DNA from: Acinetobacter bouvetii DSM 14964 = CIP 107468
GTDB lineage: Bacteria > Pseudomonadota > Gammaproteobacteria > Pseudomonadales > Moraxellaceae
Assembly: GCF_000368865.1 (NCBI RefSeq)
Contig: NZ_KB849727.1
Span: forward strand, 1,073,000-1,136,999
DNA: 64,000 nt
Direction of reading: 5' to 3'
A program made the position numbers and the translations under genes. Shown piece after piece: positions 37,653-47,030 of this stretch; the stretch's first letter is position 1, and every line of letters starts with the position of its first letter. The notes below the pieces were generated by a model. The model saw only the letters and a list, made by a program, of their open reading frames with translations, ran no database searches and had not been told where the DNA came from.

Positions 37653-38030
37653 ATGAATCAGCTCTGTTATTTTGAAATCCAGTCATCTAATCCGTCTCGC
37701 GAGATGAAATTCTATCACGGGGTTTTTGGCTGGAATTTCACGAAAGTTGAAGGCTTGCCCATTGAATACTATCAAATTGAAACGGCGGCAATGCATGGCG
37801 GATTATTAGCGCGTCCAGCGCCCGTTCCGCCAACCCATTGCGGCACGAATGCCTTTACCTGCTCCTTTGAAGTGGACGATTTTGATGCGGCGGCAGAAAA
37901 AATCTTGGCTTTAAATGGAAAAATTGCGATGGAAAAATTCGCCATTCCCAGCAAATGCTGGCAAGGCTATTTTCTTGACCCTGATAACAATACATTTGGA
38001 CTGGTTCAAGTGGATGCAAATGCAAAATAA
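37653..38030 (+). CDS. VOC-superfamily (glyoxalase/bleomycin-resistance-like) protein
   Basis: A 125-residue single vicinal-oxygen-chelate domain. MNQLCYFEIQSSNPSREMKFYHGVFGWNF is the typical first beta-alpha unit, FTCSFEVDDFDAAAEKILALNGKI the second, and YFLDPDNNTFGLVQVD the last strand. Such proteins include metalloenzymes and antibiotic-binding proteins; the substrate cannot be told. A GAGGGTCTAGG stretch precedes the ATG. It stands alone 160 bases before sbcD. Confidence 0.85.
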   Translation: MNQLCYFEIQSSNPSREMKFYHGVFGWNFTKVEGLPIEYYQIETAAMHGGLLARPAPVPPTHCGTNAFTCSFEVDDFDAAAEKILALNGKIAMEKFAIPSKCWQGYFLDPDNNTFGLVQVDANAK

Positions 38031-38189
38031 AAAAGCCGGCTGCAGCAGCCCAGCTAATGCTGCCTATCCCTCACATATTTAGATGGAAATCATTTTCCAG
38101 ACACAGCATGCCGCGCTGCAATGTTCTTGCATCTCGAATCAATGAAATTATGCTAAGTTATACAGGGCATTTTAAACACTTGAGTTCAC

Positions 38190-39443
38190 ATGACTGTACG
38201 CTTTTTTCATACATCCGACTGGCATTTGGGACAATTCTTTTATAACCATTCCCGTCAGTATGAACATGAACAGTTTTTGGCATGGTTAATTAAACAAATA
38301 CAGCAAAAACAACCGCATGCCCTGCTCATTGCCGGTGACATTTTTGATGTCATCAATCCTGCATCCGCTGCGCAAAAACAGCTCTATCAGTTCTTAGCAG
38401 ACGCGCATGACATTGCCCCCAATATGCAAACCTTGATGATTGCAGGCAATCATGACTCAGGATACCGCATTGAGCAAGTTGAGCCCTTGCTTGAAAAATA
38501 CAATGCTAAAACAGTCGGAGTCATTCATAAAAATGCAGAGGGTCAGATCGACTTAGACCGATTGCTGGTGCCCATTTATGATGAACATAAAAAGATTGTG
38601 GCCTGGTGTTTAACCCTGCCGTTCCTTCGCCCCGCTGAAATTACAGGATTTAATGAACAAACCGCCAGCAGCCAAAATGCCATTGCCTATCTGCACCAGC
38701 AGCTGATCACGGAAGCGAAAAAACGCACAACAGACGATCAGGCGCTGATTTTAATGTCACATGCCCATATGCAGGGCGGCGAAACATCTGACTCGGAACG
38801 CCCCATTATTATTGGCAATGAAGAAGCCCTTTCGACAGCGCTTTTTGATGATGCCATTGATTATGTGGCTCTGGGCCATTTGCATAAGCCTCAGAAAGTT
38901 GGACAAGAGCACATTCGCTATAGCGGCTCACCGATTCCGCTGTCTTTTAGTGAAATCAACTATAAGCATCAAATAGTTGAAGTCACCATTGATCCAACTC
39001 AGACAGATGAATCACGCCTTCAATTTGAAGCCGCCGCTATTCCGCGCAGTGTGCAACTGCATAAAATTAAAGGTGAATTGAATGATGTCTTTACTCAATT
39101 AACAGCCTTGCCGCATGGTGAAATTGACAATATTGACCATCGTGAATATGTCGATATTGAATATCATACGGCTGTACCGCCGCAGCCCAATTTGCGTCAG
39201 CAATTTGAGGATGCCCTGCCGAAAGGCCGTTACCGTCTGGTGCGGATTTCACGGCAATATTTAGCTTCAGAAAAAAGTGGCGATGAAAATACTCAAATCA
39301 GCTTAGAGCCGCCAACCCCTGCAAAGCTCTTTCAGCAAATTTGGGAGAAACAAGGTTATTCAAATGATGATCAAGTGTTGAAAGACTTTCTCTGCCTGGT
39401 GCAGGAAGCTGAAAAAACACTTGAAAATGAGCATGAGGCTTAG
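38190..39443 (+). CDS. sbcD: Exonuclease SbcCD, nuclease subunit D
   Basis: A 417-residue Mre11-type phosphoesterase. The metal-binding motifs are clear: TSDWHLGQ, AGDIFDVI, AGNHDSG, and MSHAHMQGG with ALGHLHKPQKVG. A C-terminal capping domain follows. With SbcC it cleaves hairpins and protein-blocked ends and processes palindromes during replication. The ATG at 38190 is favoured by the TSDWHLG motif at residue nine. It is nine bases upstream of sbcC. Confidence 0.96.
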   Translation: MTVRFFHTSDWHLGQFFYNHSRQYEHEQFLAWLIKQIQQKQPHALLIAGDIFDVINPASAAQKQLYQFLADAHDIAPNMQTLMIAGNHDSGYRIEQVEPLLEKYNAKTVGVIHKNAEGQIDLDRLLVPIYDEHKKIVAWCLTLPFLRPAEITGFNEQTASSQNAIAYLHQQLITEAKKRTTDDQALILMSHAHMQGGETSDSERPIIIGNEEALSTALFDDAIDYVALGHLHKPQKVGQEHIRYSGSPIPLSFSEINYKHQIVEVTIDPTQTDESRLQFEAAAIPRSVQLHKIKGELNDVFTQLTALPHGEIDNIDHREYVDIEYHTAVPPQPNLRQQFEDALPKGRYRLVRISRQYLASEKSGDENTQISLEPPTPAKLFQQIWEKQGYSNDDQVLKDFLCLVQEAEKTLENEHEA

Positions 39444-39452
39444 GGATTTGCC

Positions 39453-42400
39453 ATGAAAATTTTATCAATCCGCATAAAAAACTTGGCATCACTTTCCGGT
39501 GAACATTTTATTGATTTTGAATCTGAACCTTTGGCCTCAGTAGGCTTGGTGGCAATTGTCGGCAAAACAGGGGCCGGAAAATCAACCATTTTAGACGCCA
39601 TGTGCCTCGCGCTCTTTAATAAAATTCCACGTTTAAAGGACAGTGACGGCAAACTGCAGGATGTAGATGGTTCAGAACTTTTAACCAATTCCCCCCTCAC
39701 CGTGCTGCGCCGCGGCACGGCGCATGGCTTTGCAGAATTGACCTTTATTGCACAAGATCAAAAACAGTATTTAGCCCGCTGGGAAATTAAACGTTCGCGT
39801 GAAAAAGCCGATGGCAAATTACAGAGTGTGCAGCGCTATTTAAAATGCCTGACCGATGGCGTCGTTGTGGCGGATAAAGCCAAAGCCGTTGATGCCGGCA
39901 TTTTTAAAATTACCCAATTGAGCTTTGAGCAATTCACCCGGGCGGTACTGCTGGCGCAGTCTGAAGTCACGGCTTTTTTAAAAGCCCGTGACAATGAACG
40001 CGGTGAATTATTGGAATATCTGACCAACTCTTCAATTTTTGGGAAAATTGGTGAGTTAGCCTTTCGAAAAACGGCCGATATTGCAAAGCAGCGCAAAGAT
40101 TTAGAAAACTTGTTAGGGCATATTGAATTATTGTCAGAGGAGCAAGTCGCTGAATTCACAGCTCAGTTTCAAAAAGCGGATGCTGAACATCAGAAATTGA
40201 ATACGGATAAATCACAGCTTGAAAAACAGCAGCAATGGTTTGACCGAAAGCAAAAATTGGATAGTGAGATCCTTCTCAAACAGCAGCTTGTCAATGTTCA
40301 GCTCAAAACGCAACAGGATTTAGCCCCGGAACGTGAACGGTTAAACCGCCTGGAAATATTTTCAAGCATTCGCCCCACTGTGTTTCAACAGCAGCAATTA
40401 CTTAAAACAGAGCAGCAACTTGCCCCACAAATTCAGAAACAGCAGCAGCTTTTTGACACCATTCAAAGCCAATTTGAAACTGAAAAATCACGTTTTACCC
40501 GAGCTGAAACAGCATTCTCTGAACAGCAAAACTTTGAAAACATTCACCGTGAATCGCTAAGCGAAGTTCGCAAATGTGTTCAGGAACGTGATTTTTTTGC
40601 AGGTGAATATAAAAAAATCAGTGCAAAACTCACCGAATTAGAAACAGCCAAAGCACCCTTGTTAATGCAGCAACAAGCGCTGGAACAGCAGATTCAGCAT
40701 GCAAATCAACAGCAAAACACCTTGCATCAACAGCTTGCAGAAACTCAACAATTTTCCAGTTTGGATAAGGGCTTAACTGCTCACTTACAACAGTTAGAGC
40801 AATTTATTCAGCAATATCAGAATATTGAAAATCAATTAGGCAATGTGGCGCAGGCTGAGAATCGTTTAGCAGAGCAAAAACATCAGCTCGCACAATCTAT
40901 TCAGCAATTTGGCAATATTGAACAGCTTGAAGGCCTGCTTGAGCAGACCCGCCAGCAGCGTGATTTTAAAATCAGTCAGCGCAATCAGCAGAATGTGGTT
41001 CGGCAAAATTTGACGCATTTTTTTGATTTACAGATGGATACTCAACTGCTTCAAGATAAATTAGCGGCCTCATCTGTCAAATTTCAACAGCTTGAAAAAA
41101 GCACACTGGATGCTGAACATGATTTTCAATCCGCCAAAGATGCACGTTTAAAACTGCAAGAAATCCTGCAGCAGCAGCGCTTACTGCATACTGAAAATGT
41201 TGAACATTTACGTGCAGAACTGAAAGATGATGAACCTTGTCTGGTCTGCGGAAGCACTTCTCATCCGTACAAAGTGGATGATTCTGCTGTGTCTAAAGCG
41301 CTGTTTGAATTACAGCAGCAGCAAGAACAGCAAGCGGCATTCAAAGAGCAAGAATGTTTAAATATTTGGCAGCAGAGTCAACAGCATTTAACCAAGCTGG
41401 CCAGCGAATTGGAACAATTCAAAGTTTCGATTCAAAGCGCTGCGGATAAAATTTCCACCGCACAAAAAGCATTACTTGAACAAACTCAAACTGCCCATAT
41501 CCACATTGATTTTGCTCTCACTCAAGCTGAAATTACAGCGCAATTGAATCATCTCGCTACGCAATTTCAGACTGATCTTCAACAGATTGAAATGCAGTCA
41601 AATCAGTGGATGCAAAGCATTAAGCATCAGCAGCAACTGGATAAAGCAATTCAACAGACTGAGCACCTGATTCAAACCGCACAGCATTGGCAGAACCAAG
41701 TTCAACATATTGTCGCTTGTTTCAATGATGGCGAAAAAACGGCTTGGCAACAGCAGAGCATTGCGGCTGCTCAACAGGTTTTGAAGCAACTCAAACAGCG
41801 TCTTCATCAACTTGATCAATCAGAACGGCAGTCCAAACAGCTCGACCTTCAAAATCAGCGGCTTAAAACACTGCTGCTGAATATTGAAAATACGGCACAG
41901 CACATTGCCGATACTGCGCAAGGCCTGAATGAAATCAAAGCCCAAGGGCAGCAAAATACAGAAACAGCCATTCAATTGATTCAGCGAATGACGGGATTGG
42001 CAGATGTAAAACCCAATGACTGGCTGGCTCAATATGATAGCAACCGTCAGCAGGCTCAAAACCATTATCAGCAACTGAAGCAAAGTTTTGAGCAACTGCG
42101 GCAGCAATTTGAGCAAGAAAAGAGTCAGCTTGAACAGCTTAAAGCGCAGCAGCAGCAGAATCAAAATCATGCGCAGCACGTCAGCCAAGAGATTCAACAC
42201 TGGCTGGCTCAGCATACTGATTTTAACCTTGAGGGTTTAGCGCAATTGGCGCAGATCAGCCCAGCTCAGGAGCAGCAAATCCGCCAGCAACTGCAAAATG
42301 CTGAACGCTTATTGAATGAGGCAAGTTCTGCATTAAGAACCATGCAAGAGCAGCAAACCGAACATGCGGCGCATCAGCCTGAAATTGATTTAGCGCAATT

Positions 42401-43049
42401 GCTGCAGCTGATTTCAGACAATGCTGCAATGCTAAGTGCGCAGCTGGAAATTCGGGATCAGCTCAAACTTAAACTTGAGCTGCATCAGCAGAATGTGGCA
42501 AAGCAACAGCAATTTGCAGATCAGATTCAGAAAATCCAGCAGGAAGAACACCGCTGGGGCAAAATCTCTGGCTTAATGGGAGATGCCGCAGGTAAAAAAT
42601 TCCGTGATTATGCGCAGCAATATAATTTGGATATTTTACTGGAACACGCCAATCAGCAATTGGCGATGCTGTCACAGCGCTATACTTTAAAGCGTTTAGA
42701 AAATTCGCTCAGTTTAGCGATTATTGACCATGATATGGATGGAGAAACCCGTTCCGTGGCCTCACTGTCTGGCGGCGAATCCTTCCTCACCGCCCTTGCC
42801 CTGTCTTTGGCAATTGCCAATATGGCGTCGGGTTCAATGAAAATTGAATCACTGTTTATCGATGAAGGTTTTGGCACCTTAGATGCCTCATCCCTGCATA
42901 TGGTGATGAATGCACTCGATCAACTGCAGAATCAAGGCCGTAAAGTGGTGCTGATTTCCCATATTCAGGAAATGCACGAACGGATTCCTGTGCAGATTCA
43001 GGTGCGGCCATTAGGCGCAGGCGCCAGCACCATTGCGGTGGTGTGCTGA
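39453..43049 (+). CDS. sbcC: Exonuclease SbcCD, ATPase subunit C
   Basis: A 1198-residue SMC/Rad50-like ATPase. Walker A is GKTGAGKST (37-45). The zinc-hook motif CLVCGS has cysteines 596 and 599 at the apex between two long coiled coils. The ABC signature SLSGGESFLTALALSLA and Walker B SLFIDEGFGTLD lie near the C-terminus. It gates the SbcD nuclease. The coiled-coil arms (about 220-590 and 620-1040) are extremely rich in glutamine, with repeated QQQ and Q-x-Q runs, more than in the E. coli protein. Length is somewhat above the E. coli 1048. Co-transcribed with sbcD. Confidence 0.96.
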   Translation: MKILSIRIKNLASLSGEHFIDFESEPLASVGLVAIVGKTGAGKSTILDAMCLALFNKIPRLKDSDGKLQDVDGSELLTNSPLTVLRRGTAHGFAELTFIAQDQKQYLARWEIKRSREKADGKLQSVQRYLKCLTDGVVVADKAKAVDAGIFKITQLSFEQFTRAVLLAQSEVTAFLKARDNERGELLEYLTNSSIFGKIGELAFRKTADIAKQRKDLENLLGHIELLSEEQVAEFTAQFQKADAEHQKLNTDKSQLEKQQQWFDRKQKLDSEILLKQQLVNVQLKTQQDLAPERERLNRLEIFSSIRPTVFQQQQLLKTEQQLAPQIQKQQQLFDTIQSQFETEKSRFTRAETAFSEQQNFENIHRESLSEVRKCVQERDFFAGEYKKISAKLTELETAKAPLLMQQQALEQQIQHANQQQNTLHQQLAETQQFSSLDKGLTAHLQQLEQFIQQYQNIENQLGNVAQAENRLAEQKHQLAQSIQQFGNIEQLEGLLEQTRQQRDFKISQRNQQNVVRQNLTHFFDLQMDTQLLQDKLAASSVKFQQLEKSTLDAEHDFQSAKDARLKLQEILQQQRLLHTENVEHLRAELKDDEPCLVCGSTSHPYKVDDSAVSKALFELQQQQEQQAAFKEQECLNIWQQSQQHLTKLASELEQFKVSIQSAADKISTAQKALLEQTQTAHIHIDFALTQAEITAQLNHLATQFQTDLQQIEMQSNQWMQSIKHQQQLDKAIQQTEHLIQTAQHWQNQVQHIVACFNDGEKTAWQQQSIAAAQQVLKQLKQRLHQLDQSERQSKQLDLQNQRLKTLLLNIENTAQHIADTAQGLNEIKAQGQQNTETAIQLIQRMTGLADVKPNDWLAQYDSNRQQAQNHYQQLKQSFEQLRQQFEQEKSQLEQLKAQQQQNQNHAQHVSQEIQHWLAQHTDFNLEGLAQLAQISPAQEQQIRQQLQNAERLLNEASSALRTMQEQQTEHAAHQPEIDLAQLLQLISDNAAMLSAQLEIRDQLKLKLELHQQNVAKQQQFADQIQKIQQEEHRWGKISGLMGDAAGKKFRDYAQQYNLDILLEHANQQLAMLSQRYTLKRLENSLSLAIIDHDMDGETRSVASLSGGESFLTALALSLAIANMASGSMKIESLFIDEGFGTLDASSLHMVMNALDQLQNQGRKVVLISHIQEMHERIPVQIQVRPLGAGASTIAVVC

Positions 43050-43091
43050 TCTGGCGCGGCCAAATCCGCACTGGCCATGACAATTAAGCGC

Positions 43092-43898
43092 TTAATCTGC
43101 AGGAAACGCATTCGGCGCAGGCGCATATTGCCCTTCCGGCTGCGCACTGCCGCGCGGCGCATTCAATTCATATACCGCGGTGCCAATCACGCCAGTGTTA
43201 TAAATAGAACCATTGGCCGAATTGGCAGCATAAGACTCTTTAGGCTTGCTGAAGGTAAAAGAAGCCACTGCGGCATTGCTTTTACGGAAGCCTTCGATAG
43301 CCAAACTGCTGTAGGGCCGCAGCACATAGCCGCTGTTGTAGCGTGACGCCCTTTGGCCGTTAATCACATCCAGCCCATCCACACTGGCAACAATTTCATA
43401 GGTTTGCGCACTGCTGTTGCTGTATTTCAGTACGTAGCTTTGCCCCTCGCGGGCCGACAGGAAATACTGCTGGCCATCGCGGTACAGCGGCAAAGTGCGC
43501 TCGCGGTCATCCACCACGGAAAAACTGATTTTGCCGGAAGCTAAAGAAATGCTGTTAATGCCGCGCCCTGAAAATGGCTTGTCCGCATAGCGGATTTGCG
43601 TTTCAGCAATTGGCGCAGCGCTCAGCCGCTTCAAATTCACTTGAGTAATGGGTGAATTAATATCATCGCCCCATTTCGTCCCTAGGCGCTGTTCAGTCAA
43701 AATACGGCTGTTGCCTGAAGATAGCGACGCACGGCTGGCTGCAGGCTGTGCCAAATCAGCACTGGCCATTTCTGATGCGGCTTGCATGTTCTGTGATGCA
43801 TCACTTGGGGATTGCACCGCCGTGGAACTGCAGGCCGTTAAAATCAGCATAAAAATGCTGGAGAGAATGCTCCATAGTTTCATTTGAATCCGTGTCAT
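43092..43898 (-). CDS. Putative lipoprotein of unknown function
   Basis: A 268-residue protein starting at ATG 43896-43898, chosen for an AAAGG ribosome site and a clean lipoprotein signal (MKLWSILSSIFMLILTACSS with lipobox LTAC). An Ala/Ser/Gln-rich linker follows. The mature domain contains LGTKWGDDINSPITQVNLKRL, FSVVDDRERTLPLYRDGQQYFLSAREGQSYVLKYSNSS and LDVINGQRASRYNSGYVLRPYSS. It is probably a beta-rich periplasmic-facing domain. No family name comes to mind. Convergent with sbcC. Confidence 0.8.
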   Translation of the reverse strand: MTRIQMKLWSILSSIFMLILTACSSTAVQSPSDASQNMQAASEMASADLAQPAASRASLSSGNSRILTEQRLGTKWGDDINSPITQVNLKRLSAAPIAETQIRYADKPFSGRGINSISLASGKISFSVVDDRERTLPLYRDGQQYFLSAREGQSYVLKYSNSSAQTYEIVASVDGLDVINGQRASRYNSGYVLRPYSSLAIEGFRKSNAAVASFTFSKPKESYAANSANGSIYNTGVIGTAVYELNAPRGSAQPEGQYAPAPNAFPAD

Positions 43899-43996
43899 CG
43901 CGCTGGCCTTTATTAGAATATTTATAAGCACCAGTATACGGGTATCAGAAAGCCAATGACGCAGCAAATTGTTGATTTATGCAAAGCCCCTGTAAA

Positions 43997-44025
43997 GCAG
44001 CAGGCAATAAGACCTTGCCTGCTGC
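43997..44025 (-). terminator. Hairpin after the double hot-dog thioesterase gene
   Basis: GCAGCAGGCAA (43997-44007) pairs perfectly with TTGCCTGCTGC (44015-44025), 36 bases past the stop of the minus-strand gene. The following T-tract is short (TTTACAGG). Confidence 0.5.
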
Positions 44026-44061
44026 CGCAGAACGGCAGCGCTATTGAAACCGATGGCGGCG

Positions 44062-44859
44062 TTAAGCTAATTTCCGCAGCGTTAAAATCTGCTCACTGCG
44101 GCCAAAAGGGCCATTCACATCATGTAAAACCGAACTGCTTAAGCCGATGCCATCATCGCCATATTGCTGTACAGTTTCCAGCCCAAGCCATTGCCCCTTT
44201 GGCATGCGGTGCAAATGAATCTGCAAATCCAGATTCGGAAAGCCCCATTTAAACGGCCAATCCTGTCTTGGCACAATACCGTTGGCCGTATCCACCATGC
44301 CCATCAAGCGCACAAAATCGGAACTGCTTTCACCTTCAATCATTTCATGCTGGGTGCGGATCCAAACAATGCCCTTGCCTGTACGCCGCTCATGGCTGCG
44401 CGCTTCTATCGATTGTATATAGCCGCCCGGCCACTGGTGAATTCCTTCCCAAATTGGCGCATACTCAGGCCTTTCCACACACATATCTTCCAGCCCTTGG
44501 ACACTTTGACTGTCCTGCTTCATCATGCGCCAAGTGCGCGCCGCAATGCAGACTTTCCCTTGCGCACTCATCTCAGATTCAATCAATTCAATTGTTTTTC
44601 CCGGACGGATCACTTTAGTTCGAATGCTGAACTCCCCAGCTGGAATCAGGCCGAAAATATCCAGGCTGATGCGGCCGATGCGCATGTCATTGCGCGGGAA
44701 AAAACGATCCAGTTCAGCACAGATAATTCCGGTTGCAGGCGCCATATGCTGCTCGTGTTCATTCCACGCGCCCTGCGCAGAGAGGGTCGAACAATATAAT
44801 GCCGCGACAGTTCCATCGCTTTCCGTTTCTCTTTGAATTAATTGATAATAAGCGGCCAT
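44062..44859 (-). CDS. Acyl-CoA thioesterase-like protein (double hot-dog)
   Basis: A 265-residue protein with two hot-dog repeats of the TesB-like/thioesterase superfamily. The first repeat covers GTVAALYCSTLSAQGAWNEH and RIGRISLDIFGLIPAGEFSIRTKVIRPGKTIELIESEM. The second has DFVRLMGMVDTANGIVPRQD, LDLQIHLHRMPKGQWLGLET and GDDGIGLSSSVLHDVNGPFG, typical of the C-terminal catalytic half. It probably cleaves acyl-CoA in the cytoplasm. A strong AAGGAAGG ribosome site precedes the ATG. Monocistronic. Substrate unknown. Confidence 0.82.
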   Translation of the reverse strand: MAAYYQLIQRETESDGTVAALYCSTLSAQGAWNEHEQHMAPATGIICAELDRFFPRNDMRIGRISLDIFGLIPAGEFSIRTKVIRPGKTIELIESEMSAQGKVCIAARTWRMMKQDSQSVQGLEDMCVERPEYAPIWEGIHQWPGGYIQSIEARSHERRTGKGIVWIRTQHEMIEGESSSDFVRLMGMVDTANGIVPRQDWPFKWGFPNLDLQIHLHRMPKGQWLGLETVQQYGDDGIGLSSSVLHDVNGPFGRSEQILTLRKLA

Positions 44860-45146
44860 GAACCTTCCTTTTGTTCTGCAAATTGAGTCATTTCATCTTC
44901 AGAAGATCAAGCAATCTAACGCCCGATCCTGCCTGTTTTGTACGCAACTTTTATGGAAAGTTCAACTTTTAAAGCCGAAATTGAACCCGCAGGTTCTATT
45001 CATTGATAAATAGTTCCTGCCGCGCCTGATGTATTTTCAATCTGTGATACAGCCCTAAAAGCGCTGAATTATCTCCTCATCAGCAACTTTTGGGTCAATG
45101 GCAATTAAATGAGGTTCATTTGCGGCAGCCTGTTTTCATCAAAAAA

Positions 45147-45839
45147 TCAGGCCTGCTTGGAATAATCGCGGACGCCAAACAGCGCTGTGCCGACACGCAC
45201 CATGGTTGAACCGGCGGCGATCGCCTCAGCCATATCGCCTGACATCCCCATGCTTAAGGTATCCCAGTCTTCAGGATGCGCATGCTGGTCTTTCACAAGG
45301 TCGAATAATTGACGCGCATCAGCAAAGGCTTGCGGATTGTTTGGCGCCGGAATCACCATCAAGCCGCGTAAGCGCAAATGCGGCAGCTGGCTGATCCGGG
45401 CAACCAGTTCTGCAGCGTCAGCGGGCTGGCAGCCATCTTTGCTGTCTTGCGCATCAATGTTCACCTGCAGACAAATATTTAAAGGCTCCTGCGAAACATC
45501 ACGCTGGCTAGATAGGCGCTCAGCAATAATCAAGCGGTCAACGCCATGCACCCAGGCAAATTTTTCGGCCAGCTGTTTGGTTTTGTTGCGCTGCACATGC
45601 CCGATAAAATGCCATTCAATGTTTAAATCTGCCAGCGCTTCTATTTTTTCCAAAGCTTCCTGCAAATAATTTTCACCAAAAGCGCGCTGGCCCGCAGCAT
45701 GCATTTCCCGCAGCATTTCACTCGGATGCGTCTTGGACACAGCCAGCAGCTGCACCGTCTGCGCATCGCGTCCAGCCTGCGCGCAGGCCTGCCGAATCTG
45801 GCACAGGACCTGATCTCTTGCTTGTTGAAGTGTATTCAT
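45147..45839 (-). CDS. yggS: YggS-family pyridoxal phosphate homeostasis protein
   Basis: A PLP-binding single TIM-barrel protein (COG0325) of about 230 residues. The cofactor lysine is in VQLLAVSKTHPSEM. AFGENYLQEALEKIEAL, IEWHFIGHVQRNKTK, LQVNIDAQDSKDGCQP, and the end LSMGMSGDMAEAIAAGSTMVRVGTALFG are the family signatures. It binds and buffers PLP without known catalysis. I chose the ATG at 45837-45839; an in-frame start at 45863 is the alternative. Divergent from pilT, as in pseudomonads and relatives. Confidence 0.92.
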   Translation of the reverse strand: MNTLQQARDQVLCQIRQACAQAGRDAQTVQLLAVSKTHPSEMLREMHAAGQRAFGENYLQEALEKIEALADLNIEWHFIGHVQRNKTKQLAEKFAWVHGVDRLIIAERLSSQRDVSQEPLNICLQVNIDAQDSKDGCQPADAAELVARISQLPHLRLRGLMVIPAPNNPQAFADARQLFDLVKDQHAHPEDWDTLSMGMSGDMAEAIAAGSTMVRVGTALFGVRDYSKQA

Positions 45840-45962
45840 TGACGGGGTTCTCATTTCATTCATCTTTTTTTTCTTTGCCCTTTAACTAACAGTTGGTTAA
45901 GCTGAGGGAAAGCCTTATTATTCTATCAAAATAATTAAGATTTAAACGTTCTCGGGGATATT

Positions 45963-47000
45963 ATGGACATTACAGAATTACTGGCATTTTCGGCCAAAAA
46001 TGGTGCATCCGATTTGCACTTATCGGCAGGCATGCCGCCGCTGATCCGTGTGGATGGCGAAGTCCGCCGCATTAATTTACCGGCTTTGGAACATAAAGAA
46101 GTTCACAAACTGGTCTACGACATTATGAATGATAAACAGCGCCGGGACTTTGAAGAAAAGCTGGAAACAGACTTTTCTTTTGAAGTGCCCGGTGTTGCCC
46201 GTTTCCGTGTCAACGCATTCAACCAAAACCGCGGCGCAGGCGCGGTATTCCGGACCATTCCATCAAAAGTCCTTTCTATGGAAGACTTAGGCATGGGCCA
46301 AATCTTTAAGGATATCTGTGAATATCCGCGCGGCATTGTGCTGGTTACAGGGCCAACGGGTTCCGGTAAATCAACCACCCTGGCAGCAATGATGGACTAT
46401 ATCAACGACAACCGTTATGACCATATTCTAACCGTCGAAGATCCTATCGAATTTGTGCATGAATCAAAAAAATGCCTGATCAACCAGCGTGAAGTCCATC
46501 GCGATACCCATGGGTTTAACGAAGCGCTCCGTTCAGCATTGCGTGAAGACCCCGATATTATCCTGGTCGGCGAGATGCGTGACCTTGAAACGATCCGTTT
46601 GGCTTTAACAGCCGCAGAAACAGGCCACTTGGTCTTCGGCACCCTGCATACCACCTCTGCTGCCAAGACCATTGACCGTGTGATTGACGTTTTCCCAGCT
46701 GAAGAAAAAGATATGGTTCGCGCCATGCTGTCAGAATCCTTACAGGCGGTTATTTCACAAACACTGCTGAAGAAAAATGGCGGCGGGCGTGTCGCTGCGC
46801 ATGAAATCATGATCGGTATTCCAGCCATCCGCAACTTGATTCGTGAAAACAAAGTGGCGCAAATGTATTCGGCCATTCAGACAGGTGCAAACTACGGCAT
46901 GACGACGCTGGATCAAAGCTTAAAAGGCTTAGTCTCTAAAGGCATCATCAGCCCGCAAGTTGCGCGTACAGCTGCAAAACAGCCTGAATCTTTCCTATAA
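45963..47000 (+). CDS. pilT: Type IV pilus retraction ATPase PilT
   Basis: A 345-residue hexameric secretion ATPase that depolymerises type IV pili, powering twitching and DNA uptake. Walker A is GPTGSGKST (130-138). The Asp box is LTVEDPIEFVH, Walker B ALREDPDIILVGEMRD, the His box AAETGHLVFGTLHT, and the PilT-specific AIRNLIRE motif is present near the C-terminus. GGGGATATT precedes the ATG. It is followed 30 bases later by pilU. Confidence 0.97.
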   Translation: MDITELLAFSAKNGASDLHLSAGMPPLIRVDGEVRRINLPALEHKEVHKLVYDIMNDKQRRDFEEKLETDFSFEVPGVARFRVNAFNQNRGAGAVFRTIPSKVLSMEDLGMGQIFKDICEYPRGIVLVTGPTGSGKSTTLAAMMDYINDNRYDHILTVEDPIEFVHESKKCLINQREVHRDTHGFNEALRSALREDPDIILVGEMRDLETIRLALTAAETGHLVFGTLHTTSAAKTIDRVIDVFPAEEKDMVRAMLSESLQAVISQTLLKKNGGGRVAAHEIMIGIPAIRNLIRENKVAQMYSAIQTGANYGMTTLDQSLKGLVSKGIISPQVARTAAKQPESFL

Positions 47001-47030
47001 GCATAATAATACTGTCATTGGGGACTATTT

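Noticed and set aside
39836..40159. Minus-strand frame inside sbcC
   Set aside because: Shadow of a strongly conserved coding gene; no ribosome site and no coherent domain.
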